A stretch of DNA of 64,000 nt from Brachybacterium paraconglomeratum (GCF_003994255.1 NZ_ML133851.1:744001-808000), one strand, 5' to 3'; positions 1 through 8,909 are shown, counted from the stretch's first letter. A program made the numbers and translations. The notes: generated by a model not told the origin, from the letters alone.

Positions 1-1
1 G

Positions 2-1666
2 TTCTCCGCCGGCATCGTCGGCTTCGCCCTGCTGGTGGCGGGCTTCTTCGGACTCGCGCCGCTGGTGAACGGCCTGATGTCCCTGCTGGCCAGCGGCGTG
101 GCCGGACTCGTGAACGCGGGTCTGCTGCCGCTGGTCTCGCTCCTCATCGAGCCCGCGAAGGTCTTCTTCCTCAACAACGCCATCAACCACGGCGTGCTCA
201 CGCCGCTGGGCATCTCGCAGGCCGCGACCGACGGCAAGTCCGTCCTCTTCCTGCTCGAGTCGAACCCCGGCCCCGGCGTCGGCATCCTGCTGGCCTACAC
301 CGTCTTCGGCCGAGGGGCCGCGAGGGCCTCCGCCCCGGGCGCCGCGATCATCCAGTTCTTCGGCGGGATCCACGAGATCTACTTCCCCTACGTGCTCATG
401 AAGCCGATCCTCATCCTCGCCGCGATCGGCGGCGGCATGACCGGTGTCGCGATCAACGTCGCCTTCGGCACCGGCCTGATCTCCGCCGCGGCGCCGGGCT
501 CGATCATCGCCATCTTCGGCGTGGCCGCCCGCGACTCCTATCTCGGCATCGCCCTCGCCGTCCTGGGCGCGGCGACCGTCAGCTTCCTGCTCGCCGCGCT
601 GTTCCTGAAGATCGGCAAGCAGGACGACGGCGACATCGCCGCCGCCACCGCCAAGATGGAGCAGATGAAGGGCAAGAAGTCCTCCGTCGCGGGCGCGCTC
701 ACCGGCGCCGGCGCGGCGGGCGCGGGTGCGGCCGCCGCGACCGACGACTCCGGCCACACCGGCCCGATCAGGAAGATCGTCTTCGCCTGCGATGCGGGCA
801 TGGGCTCCTCCGCCATGGGCGCGACCGTGCTGCGCAAGAAGGTGCGCGCGGCCGGCTTCGACGACGTCGAGGTCACGAACAAGGCCATCTCGAGCCTGAA
901 CGACGAGTGGGACGTGGTGGTGACCCAGAAGGAGCTCACCGATCGCGCTCGCCAGCGCACCGGCTCGGCCGTGCACGTCAGCGTCGACCAGTTCATGAAC
1001 TCGCCCCGCTACGACGAGGTCGTCGAGCTCGTGGGCCAGCGCAACGATCCCGACGCGACGACCGGCGCCGGGGCTGACGGCGACACGGGTGCCGGGGCAG
1101 GCACCGCCGCGGCAGCCGGCGCCGGCACAGCCGCCGGAACCGGTGCGGCGACCGCCGCCGCGACCACCCCGTCGGCCGACGAGTCCCCGCGCGGCCGCCA
1201 CGCCGCACCCCGACCGGAGGACGAGACGGCGAAGGACACGATCCTCGCCCCCTCCAGCATCGTCCTGGACGGCACCGCCACCGACTCCGCCTCCGGCATC
1301 GACGAGGCCGGCGCCCTGCTGGTCGCCGCCGGCGCCGTGGACGAGGGCTACGTGAAGGCGATGCACGACCGCGAGGCGACAGTATCCACCTTCATGGGCA
1401 ACGGCCTGGCGATCCCGCACGGCACGAACGAGGCGAAGTCCTCGATCACCCGCTCGGCGATGTCCTTCGTGCGCTACCCGGGCGGGATCGACTGGAACGG
1501 CAACCCGACCACTTTCGTGATCGGCATCGCCGGGGTCGGCAACGAGCACCTCACCCTGCTCCAGAAGGTCGCGATGACCTTCTCCGATCCCGCCCAGGTC
1601 ACGCGCCTCGAGAACGCCACCACCACCGACGAGATCCTCGAGATCCTCGGGGACGAGAAGGAGTGA
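2..1666 (+). CDS. mtlA: PTS mannitol permease EIICBA (5' truncated by window edge)
   Basis: Mannitol-specific PTS permease that imports mannitol and phosphorylates it to mannitol-1-phosphate. The frame is open to the first bases, so the N-terminal part of EIIC lies outside the window; a GTG at 35 is not a credible start. Visible parts in order: membrane EIIC with [11 protein letters not shown] (fragment residues ~118-128), EIIB with phosphocysteine loop CDAGMGSS (Cys about fragment residue 263), a long Ala/Gly/Thr-rich linker (~355-405), and EIIA with the phosphohistidine site [11 protein letters not shown] (His about residue 473). The IIC-IIB-IIA fusion order matches mannitol permeases. It sits 5 nt upstream of mtlD, so the two form an operon. 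The low-complexity linker is unusually long. Family assignment is firm. Confidence 0.95.
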   Translation, partial: FSAGIVGFALLVAGFFGLAPLVNGLMSLLASGVAGLVNAGLLPLVSLLIEPAKVFFLNNAINHGVLTPLGISQAATDGKSVLFLLESNPGPGVGILLAYTVFGRGAARASAPGAAIIQFFGGIHEIYFPYVLMKPILILAAIGGGMTGVAINVAFGTGLISAAAPGSIIAIFGVAARDSYLGIALAVLGAATVSFLLAALFLKIGKQDDGDIAAATAKMEQMKGKKSSVAGALTGAGAAGAGAAAATDDSGHTGPIRKIVFACDAGMGSSAMGATVLRKKVRAAGFDDVEVTNKAISSLNDEWDVVVTQKELTDRARQRTGSAVHVSVDQFMNSPRYDEVVELVGQRNDPDATTGAGADGDTGAGAGTAAAAGAGTAAGTGAATAAATTPSADESPRGRHAAPRPEDETAKDTILAPSSIVLDGTATDSASGIDEAGALLVAAGAVDEGYVKAMHDREATVSTFMGNGLAIPHGTNEAKSSITRSAMSFVRYPGGIDWNGNPTTFVIGIAGVGNEHLTLLQKVAMTFSDPAQVTRLENATTTDEILEILGDEKE

Positions 1667-1671
1667 GCACC

Positions 1672-2823
1672 ATGAAGGCAGTGCACTTCGGTGCAGGGAA
1701 CATCGGCCGCGGCTTCGTGGGCCTGCTGCTGCACGAGGCCGGCTTCGAGGTGGTCTTCTCCGACGTGGCCGCCCCGCTGGTCGAGTCGCTGCAGGCGGCG
1801 GACTCGTACACGGTCCGGACCGTCGGCCAGGAACCGACCACGACGGTGGTCGACGGCTTCCGGGCGATCAACTCGAGCGAGGACCCGGAGGGCCTGGCCG
1901 AGGAGATCGCCTCGGCGGACATGGTCACCACCGCCGTCGGCGCCCGGATCCTGAGGTTCGTGGCCCCGAACATCGCCGCCGGCATCGCGGCCCGCCCCGC
2001 GGGGGCGCCGCGCATCGCGGTCCTCGCCTGCGAGAACGCGATCAACGCGACCGATCTGCTGGAGGCCGAGGTGCGCGCCGCCTACCAGGGCGAGGACCTC
2101 GACGAGAAGGCGCTGTTCGCGAACACCGCCGTGGATCGGATCGTCCCGGTCCAGGCCGAGGGCGCGGGCCTCGACGTCACGGTCGAGGACTTCCACGAGT
2201 GGGCCGTCGAGCGCGGCCCCTTCGAGGGCACCGAGCCGGACGTCCCGGGCATCACCTGGGTGGACAGCCTCGGCCCGTACATCGAGCGGAAGCTGTTCAC
2301 GGTGAACACGGGCCACGCCACCACGGCCTGGCACGGCGCCCGCACCGGCCACGCGACGATCGCGGAGTCGATCGCGGACCCGGAGGTCGCCGAGCAGGTC
2401 GGGGCCGTGCTGGAGGAGACCTCCTCGCTGCTGGTCACCAAGCACGGCTTCGCCGAGGAGGAGATGGCGGCGTACCGCACGAAGGTGCTCGGCCGCTTCG
2501 CGAACGAGGCCCTGCCGGACCCGGTCGAGCGCGTCGGCCGCTCCCCGCTGCGCAAGCTCTCCCGCCAGGACCGCATCATCGGCCCGGCCGCGGAGCTCGC
2601 CGAGCGGGGGCTCGGCCACGAGGCGCTGCTGAACTCCCTCTCCGCCGCGCTCGTGTTCACTCCCGAGGGCGACGAGGAGGTCGATCGCCTGCAGGAGATC
2701 CTCGCCTCCGCCGATCCGGACGCCGCCACCGCGGAGATCACCGGGCTCGAGCCGTCCCACCCCCTGTACGCCGAGGTGCGCGAGCGGATCGCGTCCCCGG
2801 TATATTCGCGTCACACGGACTGA
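1672..2823 (+). CDS. mtlD: Mannitol-1-phosphate 5-dehydrogenase
   Basis: Oxidises mannitol-1-phosphate, the product of the upstream permease, to fructose-6-phosphate with NAD+ in the cytoplasm. The N-terminus has the dinucleotide-binding motif GAGNIGRG at residues 7-14, and [10 protein letters not shown] occurs in the central catalytic part. Length of 383 aa is normal for the family. Start: ATG 1672 is preceded by AAGGAG (1658-1663) at an 8-nt spacing. The in-frame GTG at 1663 sits on that ribosome site and is unlikely. The gene follows mtlA after 5 nt and is followed 77 nt later by ptsH, so permease, dehydrogenase and the HPr phosphocarrier probably share a transcript. No irregularities seen. 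Confidence 0.96.
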   Translation: MKAVHFGAGNIGRGFVGLLLHEAGFEVVFSDVAAPLVESLQAADSYTVRTVGQEPTTTVVDGFRAINSSEDPEGLAEEIASADMVTTAVGARILRFVAPNIAAGIAARPAGAPRIAVLACENAINATDLLEAEVRAAYQGEDLDEKALFANTAVDRIVPVQAEGAGLDVTVEDFHEWAVERGPFEGTEPDVPGITWVDSLGPYIERKLFTVNTGHATTAWHGARTGHATIAESIADPEVAEQVGAVLEETSSLLVTKHGFAEEEMAAYRTKVLGRFANEALPDPVERVGRSPLRKLSRQDRIIGPAAELAERGLGHEALLNSLSAALVFTPEGDEEVDRLQEILASADPDAATAEITGLEPSHPLYAEVRERIASPVYSRHTD

Positions 2824-2900
2824 GCACCCCGCCCGAGCCGTCCCCGACTTCTCGCCCGCGGCCCGCGGCCGCGGGACCACCCGATCGAAAGGCATCCACC

Positions 2901-3173
2901 ATGGCAGAGCGCACCGTCACGATCGCCAGCGCCTCCGGGCTCCACGCCCGCCCCGCCGGCATCTTCGCCCAGGCCGCTGCGCAGCAGCCGGCCACCGTCA
3001 CCATCGAGAAGGCCGGCGGCAGCGCCGTGCAGGCCTCGAGCATGCTGATGCTCATGACCCTCGGCGCCGGTCACGGCGACGAGGTGACCCTCCGCGCCGA
3101 GGGCGAGGGAGCCGAGGAGTCGGTCAACGCCCTCGCGGACCTGCTCGAGAAGGACCTCGACGCCGAGGACTGA
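2901..3173 (+). CDS. ptsH: Phosphocarrier protein HPr
   Basis: Small cytoplasmic phosphocarrier that takes phosphate from enzyme I and passes it to the EIIA domains of sugar permeases, here probably including the adjacent MtlA. The 90-aa protein has the active-site motif GLHARPAG with phosphohistidine His15 and an ASSM segment around residues 45-48, where Ser46 is regulatory in Firmicutes. Whether that serine matters here is unknown. Start ATG 2901 has a GAAAGG-type ribosome site about 8-10 nt upstream. It is the last gene of the mtl cluster and is followed by a strong hairpin shared with the converging enzyme I gene. Confidence 0.96.
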   Translation: MAERTVTIASASGLHARPAGIFAQAAAQQPATVTIEKAGGSAVQASSMLMLMTLGAGHGDEVTLRAEGEGAEESVNALADLLEKDLDAED

Positions 3174-3190
3174 GCGACAGCTCCCCGCGA

Positions 3191-3231
3191 CGAGGAAGGC
3201 GCCCCACCGACCAGGTGGGGCGCCTTCCTCG
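3191..3231. terminator. Bidirectional hairpin between ptsH and ptsI
   Basis: Perfect 18-bp stem (3191-3208 with 3214-3231) around a 5-nt loop, GC-rich, lying between the convergent ptsH and ptsI stop codons. A T-rich tract follows only weakly, as is common for actinobacterial hairpins. It should end both transcripts. Confidence 0.85.
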
Positions 3232-3263
3232 TTCAGGAGCGCCGAGAGGCGGAGCTCAGCCCG

Positions 3264-4981
3264 TCACAGCCCCAGCTCGCCCAGGATCGGCAGGTTCGCG
3301 CGGACCAGGCTCACCGCGTCCTCGGAGGTGCGGGCCGCGAGCGCCTTCGCGGCGAGGTCCTTGGCCTGCTCGAGAGTGACGGTCGAGAGCACCTTCGCGA
3401 CCGCGGGCAGGGAGCGCGGGGTCATCGACAGAGAGTTCACGCCGAGGCCGACGAGCACCACCGCGAGGCCGGGGTCGCCCGCGGCCTCGCCACACACGCC
3501 GACGGGCTTGTTCGCGCTCTCCCCGAACGCCTCGGGGTCGCCGCCGGCGGCGCGGGCGCCGTCGCAGGTGGCCTTCACCAGGGCGAGCACGGCGGGCTGC
3601 CAGGGCGAGTTCAGGTGCGCGAGGGAGCCGAGCTGGCGGTCGGCGGCCATCGTGTACTGGGTGAGGTCGTTGGTGCCGATCGAGGCGAAGTCCGACTCGG
3701 CGAGGTGGCGGTCGGCGGTGATCGCGGCCGAGGGGTCTCGACCATGATCCCGGCCGGTTCGAGGCCGCGCTCGCGGCACAGGCCCACGAAGTCCTCGGTC
3801 TCGTCGACGGTCGCGATCATCGGCGCCATCACCCAGGGCTTCGCCTCGGTGCTCTTCGCGGCGGCGGCGATCGCGTCGAGCTGGTTGGTCAGCACCGAGC
3901 GCTTCTCCCAGGAGGTGCGATAGGCGCGCACGCCGAGGGCGGGGTTGGGCTCGTCGGCGTCGGTGAGGAAGGGCAGGGGCTTGTCGGCGCCCGCGTCGAT
4001 CGTGCGCACCACGACCTTCTTGCCCGGGAAGTGCGCGAACGTCTCCGAGTACGCGGCGGTCTGCTCCTCCACGCCGGGCTCGTCCTCGCGGTCCAGGAAC
4101 AGGAACTCGGTGCGGAAGAGGCCCACGCCGTCGGCGTGCGCGGCGGCCGCCTTCTCGGCGTCCTTCGCGCCGCCGATGTTGGCCAGCAGCTGCACGCGGG
4201 TCCCGTCGGCGAGGACCCCTCCCCCGCCTTCGTAGGTCAGGGGGTTGCGCTGCAGCTCGGCCCACGCCTCGGAGAGGCGCTGGTGCTCCTCGGTGACCTC
4301 GTCGGTGATGGTGCCGAAGCCGGCGTCGATGAACACCTCGGTGCCGTCGGGGAACTCGTGGATCCCCTTCGCGGCGACGATCGCGGGCAGGCCCAGCTGG
4401 CGGGCGAGGATCGCGGTGTGCGACTGGGGACCGCCGTCGGAGGTGACCAGCGCGAGCACCCGCGCGGGGTCGAGGGTGGCGGTGTCGGCAGGGGCGAGGT
4501 CGATGGCGGTGAGCACGAACGGCTCCTCGACCTCGGGGATGCCGGGGGCCTGCTCGCCGCGCAGCTCGGCGACGATGCGGGCGCGGACGTCGCGCACGTC
4601 GGTGGCGCGCTCGGCCATGTACCCGCCGAGGTTCTCGAGCATGGAGGCGACCTGATCGCCGGCCTCCCACACGGCCCGCTCGGGCGTCTTCCCGCCGGAG
4701 AGGACGAGGCCCTGGGCGGTCTGCGTGAGGGAGGGGTCGGCGGCCATCTGTGCGGTCGCCTCGAGGATCTTCTTCCCGTCGCCGTTCGCGCGCTCGGCGA
4801 GGCGGGCGAGGGTGGTCTGCACGGCGGCGGCCGCGGCGGGGATCCGCTCGGACTCGGTCTGCGCGTCGGCGCCCTCGGGCAGCGTCGCGCCCGCCGCGGG
4901 CTCGGCGACCGGCGGGGCCATCGTGCGGATGGTCCCGATCACCCGTCCGGGGCTCACTGCCACACCTGTGTACTGCGCCAT
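3264..4981 (-). pseudogene. ptsI: PTS enzyme I with an apparent -1 frameshift
   Basis: Phosphoenolpyruvate-protein phosphotransferase that phosphorylates HPr. Read across the break it gives about 572 aa, normal for the family. The first frame covers the HPr-binding/swivel region with phosphohistidine motif GGPQSHTAILAR (His188) and the start of the PEP-binding barrel up to GIMVETP. The second frame resumes with AAITADRHLAES and ends normally with DLTQYTMAADR, VCGEAAGDP and a typical C-terminus. The switch falls at a GGGG run (+ strand 3732-3735). One extra G would restore an uninterrupted family-like sequence, so a single base is missing. Start ATG 4981 has GAGGAG 9 nt upstream; an ATG at 4990 abuts that site. 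Either a sequencing/assembly error in a homopolymer or a recent mutation; everything else looks intact and under selection. Confidence 0.9.
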
Positions 4982-5026
4982 CGTCGTCATCTCCTCGATC
5001 CGGCCGGATGCTCCTGGTTGGCGCAC

Positions 5027-5032
5027 ATGCTA
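5027..5032 (-). promoter_or_regulatory. Possible -10 element of ptsI
   Basis: On the minus strand TAGCAT lies 45 nt upstream of the ptsI start and leaves room for a leader carrying the GAGGAG ribosome site. No convincing -35 box is visible, so this is weak. Confidence 0.3.
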
Positions 5033-5180
5033 CGCGGCGGAGGGAGGGCAGGCTCAGCGCGGGGAGTCCGCGGAGGTCGACGGCCTCGGCGGATGACCGC
5101 GCATGACGCGGGCCCTCGACGTGCGGGGTGAGAGGGAGCAGACTGCGAGCGTCCCCGTCCGAGACCTGCAGGAGGCTCCC

Positions 5181-5975
5181 ATGACCGCATCCGCCCCCGA
5201 GGACTTCCTCGCCTTCCGCGACCGTCGCGACCGCGGCCTCGCCGAGCCGCACGGGATCCTCTCCCAGGTGGGACTGCACTGGATCGACCCGGCCGACGGG
5301 GCGCGCGAGATCGAGGGCGTGCCCGGCACCTGGCGGCGCGAGGGCGACGTGCTCGAGGCGGAGTGGGAGGGCGAGGCGCTCGAGCTGCTGGCGGACGCCC
5401 CCGAGGCGCTCGTCGAGCACCATGGCGAGCACACTCGTGTCACCGTCGGCGCGGCCGCCGACGTGCGCCTGGCCCGCTTCGGCGAGGACGTGCAGATCGA
5501 CGTGATCCGCCGCGGCGACCGGATCGGGCTGCGCCTGCTGGACCCGTCGGCCCCGCGCCGCACCGCCTTCGAGGGCGTGCCGACCTTCGACCACGACCCG
5601 GACGCGGTGCTGACCGGCACCTTCGTACCGCGTCCGGCGGAGGTCACGGTCGGTTCGGTCCTGCCCTGGCTCACCTCGGAGATCCCCTCTCCCGGCGTCG
5701 CGCGCCTCACGGTCGGCGGCCAGGACGTGGAGCTCGTGGTGACCGGCCGTTCCACCCTCGTGTTCACCGACGAGACCTCCGGCGCGGAGAGCGCGGACTG
5801 GCGTCAGGTGGAGGCGCGGATCGACGGGGACCGCATCGAGGTGGACCTGAACCGGGCGCTGAACTTCCCCTCGTCCTTCAGCACCTCGGCGACCTGCCCC
5901 CGCCCGCCGGAGGGCAACCACCTGCCGGTCCCGGTCCGCGCCGGCGAGCGCCGCGTGGATCCGACGGACCGCTGA
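5181..5975 (+). CDS. DUF1684 family protein
   Basis: Cytoplasmic protein of 264 aa that I place in the DUF1684 family, whose biochemical role is not established. Supporting features are the N-terminal segment with GLHWIDPADG (~residues 33-42), the central beta-rich region, and the C-terminal signature DLNRALNFPSSF followed by ATCPRPPEGN, a variant of the family hallmark. That hallmark normally reads roughly NRAYNPPCAF, so the central cysteine is replaced by serine here. Start ATG 5181 has GGAGG (5171-5175) at 5-nt spacing; a GTG-like upstream extension to 5103 lacks a ribosome site. Divergent from ptsI and convergent with the next gene, with no clear operon partner. Confidence 0.8.
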   Translation: MTASAPEDFLAFRDRRDRGLAEPHGILSQVGLHWIDPADGAREIEGVPGTWRREGDVLEAEWEGEALELLADAPEALVEHHGEHTRVTVGAAADVRLARFGEDVQIDVIRRGDRIGLRLLDPSAPRRTAFEGVPTFDHDPDAVLTGTFVPRPAEVTVGSVLPWLTSEIPSPGVARLTVGGQDVELVVTGRSTLVFTDETSGAESADWRQVEARIDGDRIEVDLNRALNFPSSFSTSATCPRPPEGNHLPVPVRAGERRVDPTDR

Positions 5976-5984
5976 GCGCGCAGG

Positions 5985-6539
5985 TCAGTGCAGGGCCCGC
6001 GGGTCCTGTCGACCCTGCATCCGCGCGTTCGCCGCGGCGATCCAGCGGCGGTGCGCCTCGATGGCGGCGAGGGTGGGGTAGCGCGGTGCATTCCCGGCTC
6101 GGACGGTGTCGAACGGGTTCTCCCCGCGGTACAGCATCATGCGATCCGTGGTCGCGAGCGCGGTGATCCGTCGGCCGGCGGGCTCGCGCAGCACGACGAC
6201 CGCGGCGCCCGTGGTCCAGTAGGAGCTGCTCTGCTCGATCACGGCGACCCGCTCCCACGGGATCCGATGGGTGCGCACGTAGTGGACGATCGTGATCCCC
6301 TCGTCGTCGACGAGGAACTGGATCCTGGTGCCCACGAACCAGACCAGGCCGATGAAGAGCACGAGGGACAGGCACAGCAGAAACCCGAGCACCCCGGCGA
6401 CGGACTCCGTGCTCAGCAGCATGACGCCGCTGCCCAGCATGAGGAGCGAAACGGGCACGAAGACCACGCCGAGCGCGGCCCGGACCCACCAGATCCGCAT
6501 CGCGCGATACCTGACCTCGGCCACGTTCCCCCTCACCAC
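5985..6539 (-). CDS. Membrane protein with PH-like domain
   Basis: Small membrane protein of up to 184 aa. Two adjacent hydrophobic segments occupy roughly residues 20-70. They are followed by a soluble beta-rich domain (FLVDDEGITIVHYVRTHRIPWERVAVIE, here described only by its first part FLVDDEGITIVHYV) that resembles bacterial PH-like domains attached to paired membrane helices. A conserved-looking C-terminal helix follows (RYPTLAAIEAHRRW). Start is uncertain: GTG codons at 6539, 6536 and 6524 are all in frame, and only the last has an AGGGGG stretch just upstream. It converges on the DUF1684 gene (9 nt apart) and lies downstream of a tRNA gene. Function unknown. Confidence 0.7.
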   Translation of the reverse strand: MVRGNVAEVRYRAMRIWWVRAALGVVFVPVSLLMLGSGVMLLSTESVAGVLGFLLCLSLVLFIGLVWFVGTRIQFLVDDEGITIVHYVRTHRIPWERVAVIEQSSSYWTTGAAVVVLREPAGRRITALATTDRMMLYRGENPFDTVRAGNAPRYPTLAAIEAHRRWIAAANARMQGRQDPRALH

Positions 6540-6598
6540 GACGTCGCCCGCCCCCGCGGGACACTGCCCCTGCGACGGACACTAGAAGCGCAGGTCAG

Positions 6599-6686
6599 CG
6601 GAGGGTGCGGGATTCGAACCCGCGGTACAGGGTCACTGCACAATGGTTTTCAAGACCATCTCATTCGGCCGCTCTGACAACCCTCC
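6599..6686 (-). tRNA. tRNA-Ser (anticodon TGA)
   Basis: Cloverleaf of 88 nt on the minus strand. Acceptor GGAGGGT pairs with ACCCTCC, and the anticodon stem ATGGT/ACCAT encloses loop CTTGAAA, giving anticodon TGA (UCA codons). A long variable arm typical of serine tRNAs is present, and the T-arm reads GGGTTCGAATCCC. CCA is not encoded. The cognate synthetase gene serS lies about 6 kb away. Confidence 0.95.
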
Positions 6687-6743
6687 CGGTGCCCGGAGGC
6701 ACCCGCGGAAGTCTACCGTCCGGCCGGACCGCGCCCCGACCGC

Positions 6744-7460
6744 TCAGCGCGTCTGGGTGCGGCGCACCAGCAGCAGCCAGACCCCGGCGGAGGCCGCGCC
6801 GATCACGGTGATCACGGCCATCCACGGCCCCCAGCCCATCGTGAGCACGTCCAGTAGGCCGCTTCCGAACCCGTCGAGCAGGATGATCCCGGCCAGCAGC
6901 GCCACCGCGAGCACGGCGAGCACCGCTCCGGCGATCCACAGGAACGCCTGGCCGAACCGCAGGTAGGCGGCGGTGATCGCCGCCCCCAGGAACAGCACGC
7001 CGAGGATCAGCAGGAAGGTCTGGATCAGGGTCTGCCAGGCGGGTCCGGTGCCGGTGTAGAAGACGTCGAAGAAGCGGATCTGCAGTCCGAAGCCGCCGGT
7101 GGCGACCTCGATGATCTTGCCGATCGTGATGACCACGGAGTAGACGACCGCGTTGGCGAGGAAGACGAGGCTCACCCCGGTCGCGAACTCCCGTCGGGTC
7201 AGGCCGAGGCCGAGTGCGAGCGGGAAGTACTGGCCCATCGAGGTGAAGCCGTAGCCGATCATGGGCCCGAGCAGGGCGAAGATCGCGCCGTTCCAGGTCA
7301 TGCCCTCGTACATGCCGGCCCGGGCCTCCGGCCCCTGGCTGCCGACGATGGCGCCGATGGCGAGGACCAGCAGGAGGGAGATGGCGCCCATGATGGGCTG
7401 CCATCCGAATGCCTGCATGCGGTTGACGACGTGCATGTCGATGACGCTGCGATATCGCAT
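6744..7460 (-). CDS. ABC-2-like permease of a YtrA-type operon
   Basis: Integral membrane protein of 238 aa with about six hydrophobic segments (near residues 20-42, 55-75, 95-120, 140-165, 170-195, 205-230). It is the third gene of a regulator/ATPase/permease operon and starts 12 nt after the ATPase stop, so it most likely forms the membrane half of that exporter. Start ATG 7460 has AGGAG at 5-nt spacing. GntR regulators of the YtrA group are commonly linked to such ABC exporters that respond to cell-envelope antibiotics. The substrate cannot be inferred from this sequence. Confidence 0.8.
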   Translation of the reverse strand: MRYRSVIDMHVVNRMQAFGWQPIMGAISLLLVLAIGAIVGSQGPEARAGMYEGMTWNGAIFALLGPMIGYGFTSMGQYFPLALGLGLTRREFATGVSLVFLANAVVYSVVITIGKIIEVATGGFGLQIRFFDVFYTGTGPAWQTLIQTFLLILGVLFLGAAITAAYLRFGQAFLWIAGAVLAVLAVALLAGIILLDGFGSGLLDVLTMGWGPWMAVITVIGAASAGVWLLLVRRTQTR

Positions 7461-7471
7461 GGGAGCTCCTC

Positions 7472-8356
7472 TCAGGAGACCGTCGCGGGGTGCTCCGCGG
7501 CGGTGTTGGTGCGGTGGACGATGTAGTTCTGCAGGGACACGGGCCCCACCTGCAGCCCGGCGGCCCGGGCCCGCTCCTCGCGCCCCTGCTCCGCGTGGAC
7601 CGTGGCGGTGGCGAGCGCGCCGATCTCCTGGAAGTGCAGGAGGTCGGCGTCCCCGACGAACCCGCGGACCTCGTCGGTTCGGCCGGAGACCTCGATCGCC
7701 GCGGCCTGCAGCTCCTCGGCCTCGGCGTCGATCACGACCCGGCCGCCGTCCAGCAGCACCACGTGCTCGAGGAGGTTGGAGACCTCGTCGATGTGATGGG
7801 TGGACAGGATCACGGTGCGGGGATGCTCGGCGAAGTCGGCCAGCAGCCGGTCGAAGAACAGTCGCCGCGCGACCGCGTCGAGGCCCAGGTACGGCTCGTC
7901 GAAGAAGGTCAGCGGGGCCCGCGAGGCGAGGCCCAGGATGATCCCGACGGCCGAGAGCTGGCCGCGCGAGAGCTTGGAGATGGGGCGCTTCTCGGGGAGG
8001 CGGAACTCGCCGATCAGCTCGTGGGCGAGCTCCTGGCTCCAGGCGGGGTAGAGGCCTTCGGCGATGCGCAGCACGTCTCGGGGCCGGAAGCCGTCGGGGT
8101 ACTTCTGGCTCTCCTGGATGAAGCAGGTCCGCGAGAGCACCGCGGCGTTCTCCACGGGGCCCTCGCCGAACACGCGCATCTGCCCGGATGTGGCGAAGGT
8201 CTGGCCGGTGAGCAGCTTCATCAGGGTGGTCTTGCCCGCGCCGTTGCGGCCGAGCAGGCCGTGGATGCGCCCCTCGTCGAGGTCGAGGTCGACGTGGTCG
8301 ATCGCGGCGACGTCGCGGAAGTGCTTGGTCAGGTCTCGGGTCTCGACGACGGTCAT
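7472..8356 (-). CDS. ABC transporter ATP-binding protein
   Basis: Cytoplasmic ATPase of 294 aa that should energise the downstream membrane protein. Walker A GRNGAGKTT is at residues ~38-46, the ABC signature is the variant LSRGQLSAVG (~140-149), Walker B is LTFFDEPYLGLD (~161-172), and the H-loop is STHHIDE. The signature has SRGQ in place of SGGQ. A C-terminal domain of about 80 aa follows. The start ATG overlaps the regulator stop codon by 4 nt (8353-8356), giving translational coupling. Domain order and the GntR neighbour fit YtrB-like exporters. Confidence 0.92.
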   Translation of the reverse strand: MTVVETRDLTKHFRDVAAIDHVDLDLDEGRIHGLLGRNGAGKTTLMKLLTGQTFATSGQMRVFGEGPVENAAVLSRTCFIQESQKYPDGFRPRDVLRIAEGLYPAWSQELAHELIGEFRLPEKRPISKLSRGQLSAVGIILGLASRAPLTFFDEPYLGLDAVARRLFFDRLLADFAEHPRTVILSTHHIDEVSNLLEHVVLLDGGRVVIDAEAEELQAAAIEVSGRTDEVRGFVGDADLLHFQEIGALATATVHAEQGREERARAAGLQVGPVSLQNYIVHRTNTAAEHPATVS

Positions 8357-8712
8357 CGGTGGTCCTCCTCGGTGAGCATGGTGATGACCTCCTGGGCGGT
8401 GAGCCCCAGGTGGTCCGCCTCGCGCAGCAGCGGGGCGATGTAGGCCTGACGGAAGTCCTGGCGGCGACGGCGCCGCACCAGGTCGGTGGCGCCGGGAGCC
8501 ACGAACATCCCCACGCCGCGCCGCTTGACGAGCACGCCGGCGTCGGCCAGGCGGTTCAGGCCCTTGCCGGCCGTGGCGGGGTTGATGCGCAGAAAGGCGG
8601 CGAGCTCGTTGGTCGAGGGCACGGGGGTCTCCTCCGGGTAGGTGCCATCGAGGACGCCGTCCTCGATCTGCTCCGCCACCGCGATGAAGAGGGGCTTCGA
8701 CTCGTCGAGCAC
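8353..8712 (-). CDS. GntR-family (YtrA-like) transcriptional regulator
   Basis: Short regulator of 119 aa with an N-terminal winged helix (residues ~8-72; PVPSTNELAAFLRINPAT is the recognition region) and only a brief C-terminal helical segment, the size typical of the YtrA subgroup. Start GTG 8712 has GGAGG at 5-nt spacing. It is the first gene of the operon with the ABC ATPase and permease. An imperfect palindrome in the promoter (8751-8774) probably is its own operator, making it an autorepressor released by an unknown signal, possibly an envelope-active drug. Confidence 0.9.
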   Translation of the reverse strand: MLDESKPLFIAVAEQIEDGVLDGTYPEETPVPSTNELAAFLRINPATAGKGLNRLADAGVLVKRRGVGMFVAPGATDLVRRRRRQDFRQAYIAPLLREADHLGLTAQEVITMLTEEDHR

Positions 8713-8750
8713 GAGGACCTCCGGGGTCGGAGCCGCGACTGCGGCTCATT

Positions 8751-8774
8751 GGTTAATTACCCCACTAATGAACC
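8751..8774. promoter_or_regulatory. Operator palindrome of the GntR/ABC operon
   Basis: AT-rich imperfect inverted repeat: GGTTAATTA on one side and TAATGAACC on the other, 8 of 10 arm positions matching, in otherwise very GC-rich DNA. On the minus strand TTGACG (8795-8790) could be the -35 box with the -10 region inside the palindrome. A regulator bound here would block the promoter. Confidence 0.7.
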
Positions 8775-8796
8775 ATGGGACCGGGGGGCCGTCAAG

Positions 8797-8866
8797 GGTC
8801 GGGTCGACGTCGAGGGCGGGATCGGTGTCGAGGTCCGGGTCGAGGTCAGGATCGGGGTCGGGGGCA
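8797..8866 (+). repeat. Degenerate GGTCG/GAGGTC tandem repeats before the acrylyl-CoA reductase-like gene
   Basis: Short units of the form GGTCGA, GGTCGG, GAGGTC and ATCGG recur irregularly through about 70 nt, immediately upstream of a TACGCT -10-like element at 8867-8872. They could be replication-slippage sequence or repeated binding half-sites; nothing shows which. Confidence 0.5.
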
Positions 8867-8909
8867 TACGCTGGTGCCGACCGTGATGCCCGACCGTGAG
8901 GAGCCTCGA

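Noticed and set aside
3264-5921. An 885-codon minus-strand frame read as one protein
   Set aside because: It is a chimera of antisense DUF1684 sequence, an off-frame reading of ptsI, and the true C-terminal part of enzyme I after the frameshift.
6956-7470. The permease next to the YtrA-like ATPase considered as part of a bacteriocin export/immunity cluster
   Set aside because: No precursor peptide, modification enzyme or leader peptidase is nearby; only the regulator, ATPase and permease are present.
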